DNA of 64,000 nt from an uncultured Clostridia bacterium (GTDB taxonomy: Bacteria > Bacillota > Clostridia > Christensenellales > UBA1242), in assembly GCA_944362705.1 (NCBI GenBank), contig CALVTO010000003.1, positions 62,001 through 126,000 on the forward strand, written 5' to 3'. Below, one piece after another: positions 61,125 through 64,000 of this stretch (positions are counted from its first letter, which is position 1; the number at the start of each line of letters is the position of its first letter). The position numbers were made by a program, and so were the translations under genes. The notes beneath the pieces were generated by a model, which did no database searches, was not told the DNA's origin, and saw only the letters and a list, made by a program, of their open reading frames with translations.

Positions 61125-62642
61125 CTACATAATTTCATTTAATTGCCAAGCAGTTACTTGCATTTGTTTATACAACAACACCCATCCGCCTACACACGTA
61201 ACTAAGGTAATAACTGTTAAAGGAATCCATAAAGGCATAAGGTACATAGCGCCAATGCATACGCCTAACACAACGCCTAAAAATGCAAAACAAGTAAGTG
61301 TATGGTACAAAACCGCACTGCTTTGCTTAACCACTTGAATTTCGTTGGTGTAAGAAAATGTGTAAAACCTTTTTGCTAAAAACAAAGCATACCCCGTTAC
61401 CAATACACTAAACCCTAGGGAAAACAAAAGTAGAAGTAGCCATTCATACCAAACAAAATGCATAAGAATGCCACAAAGAAAAGACCCAACTATAGCAAAC
61501 GGCAACATAATACATAATTGTAAAGCGACTTTACTTTGTATATAAGTTTTTGTAGAAATAGGCAAACTTTTTATTATGTAAAACGCATTACCTTCTAACG
61601 AAAACGTAACCGCCAGCGGGCTGTTCATCCCTAGCATAGCAATCGCTAAGCAAAAGGCACCCAACACACTAAACCCCATATTTTGCACACCTGCAAAATA
61701 TAAAACAACAGGCATACAAATATAAAACACAAACCCTAAACAACTATTTAACAAATATCCAGCCGAAGAAGTTAACCGTTGCCATTCTTTTTTCAACAAT
61801 GCCTGAAATTGCGTACGTTCATGCAGGTTTACGGGTTTTGCGTGTTTTGCTTTAGGTGTTCGATGAAAACGTTCGTAAAGCTTGCTATAATATTTTGAAA
61901 TGCATAACAATAAAACAACAAACGGAAAAATAGAAATAGCCCAAAACGCAAAAACGGAGCCCCAAGAAACAAAGGCAACACTTTGTACAATCCATGTAAA
62001 AAAGAAAATGTTTGGTAACGTTATACTTCCTTGTCCAAAACCACTGTACAAAAGTACCATAGCCACCATAACAAGCGCAATAACAATACCTCGAATAACA
62101 CGAAATACTTTGCTATTCGAGCCTATAAGCCCAATGCATAAAGCAAAAAGTTCGCCAAAAGTAATAGGTAATAGCGGTAAAGCAAGCAATATGATTATTG
62201 CTATAAGCACTTGTAAAAACGTAATAGGCGTTACAATACAATACACCACAAGGTAAGGCGCGTAAAACATAAGTACATATATATAGTACCATATACACTG
62301 TGTAAAAATGCGCGCAAAACAAACGGTACTTGTTTTGATAGGCATGCTCGCAAGTAACTCATAATCGGTTGCAGAAAACAACATATGGTGTAGTCCAAAA
62401 AAAGACAAAACAAACACGAGTATTGTGGTTGGTAAAGCGCCCGTAATCAGCAACCCATACGTAGGCATTTGATTTTGCAAATATAGTTGCGCCTGACCCC
62501 ACGCACCTAAAGCCATAGCCGCAATGACATAGGCAAAAACAAAAACAAATAAAATAATAAGTCCAGCGTTACTTTTTTTAGATTTAGAAAAAGAACTTTG
62601 GAATAAACTCTGAAAATTGATTTTAACTAAACGAAAAAACAT
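61125..62642 (-). CDS. ABC-2-type transporter permease
   Basis: A 505-residue membrane protein with about 12 helices, matching the ABC-2 exporter permease group. The start MFFRLVKINFQSLFQSSFSK and the central LHERTQFQALLKKEWQRLTSS loop between the two halves are typical. It forms a transporter with the ATPase encoded immediately upstream; the two coding regions abut without a gap. The cargo is not known. Confidence 0.82.
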   Translation of the reverse strand: MFFRLVKINFQSLFQSSFSKSKKSNAGLIILFVFVFAYVIAAMALGAWGQAQLYLQNQMPTYGLLITGALPTTILVFVLSFFGLHHMLFSATDYELLASMPIKTSTVCFARIFTQCIWYYIYVLMFYAPYLVVYCIVTPITFLQVLIAIIILLALPLLPITFGELFALCIGLIGSNSKVFRVIRGIVIALVMVAMVLLYSGFGQGSITLPNIFFFTWIVQSVAFVSWGSVFAFWAISIFPFVVLLLCISKYYSKLYERFHRTPKAKHAKPVNLHERTQFQALLKKEWQRLTSSAGYLLNSCLGFVFYICMPVVLYFAGVQNMGFSVLGAFCLAIAMLGMNSPLAVTFSLEGNAFYIIKSLPISTKTYIQSKVALQLCIMLPFAIVGSFLCGILMHFVWYEWLLLLLFSLGFSVLVTGYALFLAKRFYTFSYTNEIQVVKQSSAVLYHTLTCFAFLGVVLGVCIGAMYLMPLWIPLTVITLVTCVGGWVLLYKQMQVTAWQLNEIM

Positions 62643-63350
62643 CTATTCGTCCTCTTCTAAAAAAACGTCTTCTAAAGAAGCATTGCCTACAATATCTTTC
62701 ATAGCCCCTTGAGAAATAATTTCTCCATCTTTAATGATCGCTACTTTATTGCAAAGCTTTTCCGCAGTTTCTAGTACATGTGTAGAAAAGAAGATAATGC
62801 CACCTTTTTTACAAAAATCATGCATATAATCACGCGTTATTTTTGCAGCTTTTGGGTCTAACCCCACAAAAGGCTCATCTAAAATAAGAAGTTTAGGGTG
62901 ATGTAAAAAAGCGGTTAAAAGCACAAGTTTTTGACGCATACCATGAGAATATTCTTTCACTTTGCTTTGCAGGGCATCATATATTTCATACGCCTTAGCC
63001 ATGGCTTCCATTTCTTGTTGCACACTTTGCAAAGAAACACCATAGCAAGACAATATAAATGAAATGTAATCCACACCCGTCATAAACGGATACATATCTG
63101 GGTTATCTGGCACATACGCCATGCATTGTTTGGCTTCTAAACTTTGCTTAGAAATATCTTTTCCAAATACGCGAATTTGCCCCGATTCAAAATTTAAAAT
63201 ACCTGCAATACATTTAATAAGTGTAGATTTACCTGCACCATTGTGACCAATAAAAGCAAATAAATCGCCTTCTTGCACGCATAAAGAGATGCCTTTAAGC
63301 ACCTCTTCACCTTTTTTATAACTTTTTTTCACATTAAGTATTTCTAACAT
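62643..63350 (-). CDS. ABC transporter ATP-binding protein
   Basis: A 235-residue nucleotide-binding subunit. Walker A is GHNGAGKS, the Q-loop is YVPDNPDMYP-like, the signature is YSHGMRQ, and Walker B is LLILDEPFVG. It powers the permease encoded downstream. The start follows AGGGAAT and lies seven bases after the gene at 63358-63789, so three genes share one operon. Confidence 0.93.
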   Translation of the reverse strand: MLEILNVKKSYKKGEEVLKGISLCVQEGDLFAFIGHNGAGKSTLIKCIAGILNFESGQIRVFGKDISKQSLEAKQCMAYVPDNPDMYPFMTGVDYISFILSCYGVSLQSVQQEMEAMAKAYEIYDALQSKVKEYSHGMRQKLVLLTAFLHHPKLLILDEPFVGLDPKAAKITRDYMHDFCKKGGIIFFSTHVLETAEKLCNKVAIIKDGEIISQGAMKDIVGNASLEDVFLEEDE

Positions 63351-63357
63351 ACATTCC

Positions 63358-63789
63358 CTATCTTAAAATAACATTTATGGTGGTACTTTCTACAATTTGC
63401 CCTTCAACAAGCACAATTTGTGCGCCATGCTCTAAAGACTTTAACGCTCCGTCTATACGTAAGTTAAAGTTTTTTACTGTATCGTCGGCAGACAAAACCG
63501 TATATGTACCAGGGCGAATCGCATATTTCCCCTTCGATTTTTTTACCGTGTAAGCCGTTTGTTGCGCTAAAATTTTATCGCTTGGCTGGTACGAAACTAA
63601 AACATTACCCTGTTTATCTTCCGATTTTGTGCTAACCGTATACCTTACGCCATTTTTTACTTTAATATTCTTTTTCTTTTGCCATTCACGTACAAAAATA
63701 ACAATAGCACCCACAAGAAAAATAACACCAATAACGGCCATAATAATATATGCCACTTGTTCATCGGTTAAAGCTGCCAAAAACTGCAT
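63358..63789 (-). CDS. Single-span membrane protein, hypothetical
   Basis: A 143-residue protein. One membrane helix (about 14-33) follows a short N-terminus, with a basic stop (REWQKKKNIK), then a soluble beta-rich domain with SVSYQPSD-like and NGVRYTVSTKSEDKQGN segments. It is the first gene of the ABC operon, with GGGAGGTGG before the ATG and a good promoter. Unknown function; possibly an accessory of the transporter. Confidence 0.65.
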   Translation of the reverse strand: MQFLAALTDEQVAYIIMAVIGVIFLVGAIVIFVREWQKKKNIKVKNGVRYTVSTKSEDKQGNVLVSYQPSDKILAQQTAYTVKKSKGKYAIRPGTYTVLSADDTVKNFNLRIDGALKSLEHGAQIVLVEGQIVESTTINVILR

Positions 63790-63812
63790 AAGCCACCTCC
63801 CTAGTTACTGTA

Positions 63813-63841
63813 AGTATAGCACAAACCCTTGTTTTTGACAA
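63813..63841 (-). promoter_or_regulatory. Promoter of the ABC operon
   Basis: Minus strand: -35 TTGTCA (63836-63841), 17-base spacer, -10 TATACT (63813-63818). Confidence 0.75.
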
Positions 63842-63862
63842 CCATTCCTTATCATCTTGCGA

Positions 63863-63886
63863 TATTGTTTACGTTTATGCTATACT
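63863..63886 (+). promoter_or_regulatory. Promoter of the U32 peptidase gene (possibly leaderless)
   Basis: Plus strand: TATACT -10 at 63881-63886, ending six bases before the ATG; TTGCGA lies 18 bases upstream of it as a -35. The transcription start would fall on or beside the start codon. Confidence 0.45.
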
Positions 63887-63892
63887 TAGCGT

Positions 63893-64000
63893 ATGAAAGT
63901 AGAAATTTTAGCTCCAGTAGGAAGTATAGAGAGTTTATACACAGCCATTGCTCACGGCGCCAACGCTGTATATTTAGGGTTACCTAAATTTCAGGCGCGC
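63893..64000 (+). CDS. Peptidase U32 family protein, N-terminus only (cut by window edge)
   Basis: The 36 visible residues, MKVEILAPVGSIESLYTAI then HGANAVYLGLPKFQAR, match the start of U32 family proteins (LAPAGS and GADAVYLG). These include collagenase-like enzymes and 5-hydroxyuridine tRNA-modification proteins. No ribosome site precedes the ATG; the -10 is immediately upstream. The catalytic part is outside the window. Confidence 0.85.
   Translation, partial: MKVEILAPVGSIESLYTAIAHGANAVYLGLPKFQAR

Noticed and set aside
1..64000. CRISPR arrays, insertion sequences, rRNA genes or prophage genes
   Set aside because: No regularly spaced repeats, transposase motifs, rRNA-like stretches or phage structural genes were recognised.

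Overview
The window comes from a low-GC, endospore-forming Firmicute, most likely a member of the Clostridia. The evidence is a tricistronic gerA-type germinant receptor operon, T-box leaders on aminoacyl-tRNA synthetase genes, strong Shine-Dalgarno sequences, tRNAs with encoded CCA ends, and pyruvate formate-lyase fermentation genes. The species cannot be read from the sequence. Most genes lie on the minus strand up to about 46 kb. Base composition falls clearly in two blocks, the glycosyltransferase cluster (about 28.4-35 kb) and an island at 38.9-46.1 kb. For example, the 60 bases at 30001 contain 13 G/C and those at 40021 contain 14, against 27 at 52561 in pheT.

Layout. 1-10.3 kb is translation-heavy: the 5' part of ileS behind an Ile T-box, a short archaeal-type aspS, gltX, an HtrA-like protease, an HD-domain protein, several small membrane proteins, and rpsF-ssb-rpsR with a possible S6:S18 leader. 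10.5-18.5 kb has a P-type ATPase, gerAC/gerAB/gerAA, an RmlB-like dehydratase, and tRNAs Gly(CCC), Pro(CGG) and Ser(GCT). 18.7-26.5 kb holds a CvpA-like membrane protein, a 973-residue orphan, a nucleoside hydrolase and a protein ending in a divergent diadenylate-cyclase-like (DAC) domain, then tRNA-Arg(CCT). 26.7-37.9 kb is one long minus-strand surface-polysaccharide operon: polymerase, initiating sugar transferase, GT4s, EpsG-like polymerase, GT2s, a decayed glycosyltransferase and a flippase.

38.3-46.2 kb: an HU gene is followed by tRNA-Ser(GGA). The end of this tRNA and its terminator are repeated (39 of 40 bases) 7.2 kb downstream. Between the repeats sits an AT-rich island with no recognisable integrase. 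It carries a NUDIX hydrolase translationally coupled to a PLD-helicase-DUF3427 protein, a metallophosphoesterase fused to a STAND-like P-loop NTPase, and between these two units a compact structured segment that looks like a small plus-strand RNA with mutually exclusive hairpins. This is the best candidate in the window for a little-described (probably defence) system.

46.2-64 kb: two HIT-like proteins, a zinc-ribbon membrane protein, a 5'-nucleotidase-like HAD protein, a GNAT acetyltransferase, a guanine-deaminase-like enzyme, a DUF3800 protein, pheST behind a Phe T-box, an orphan, then DUF1846 / 25-residue ORF / pflB / pflA on the minus strand, a DUF11 protein, an ABC exporter operon and the start of a U32 peptidase gene. 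No CRISPR array or insertion sequence was seen.
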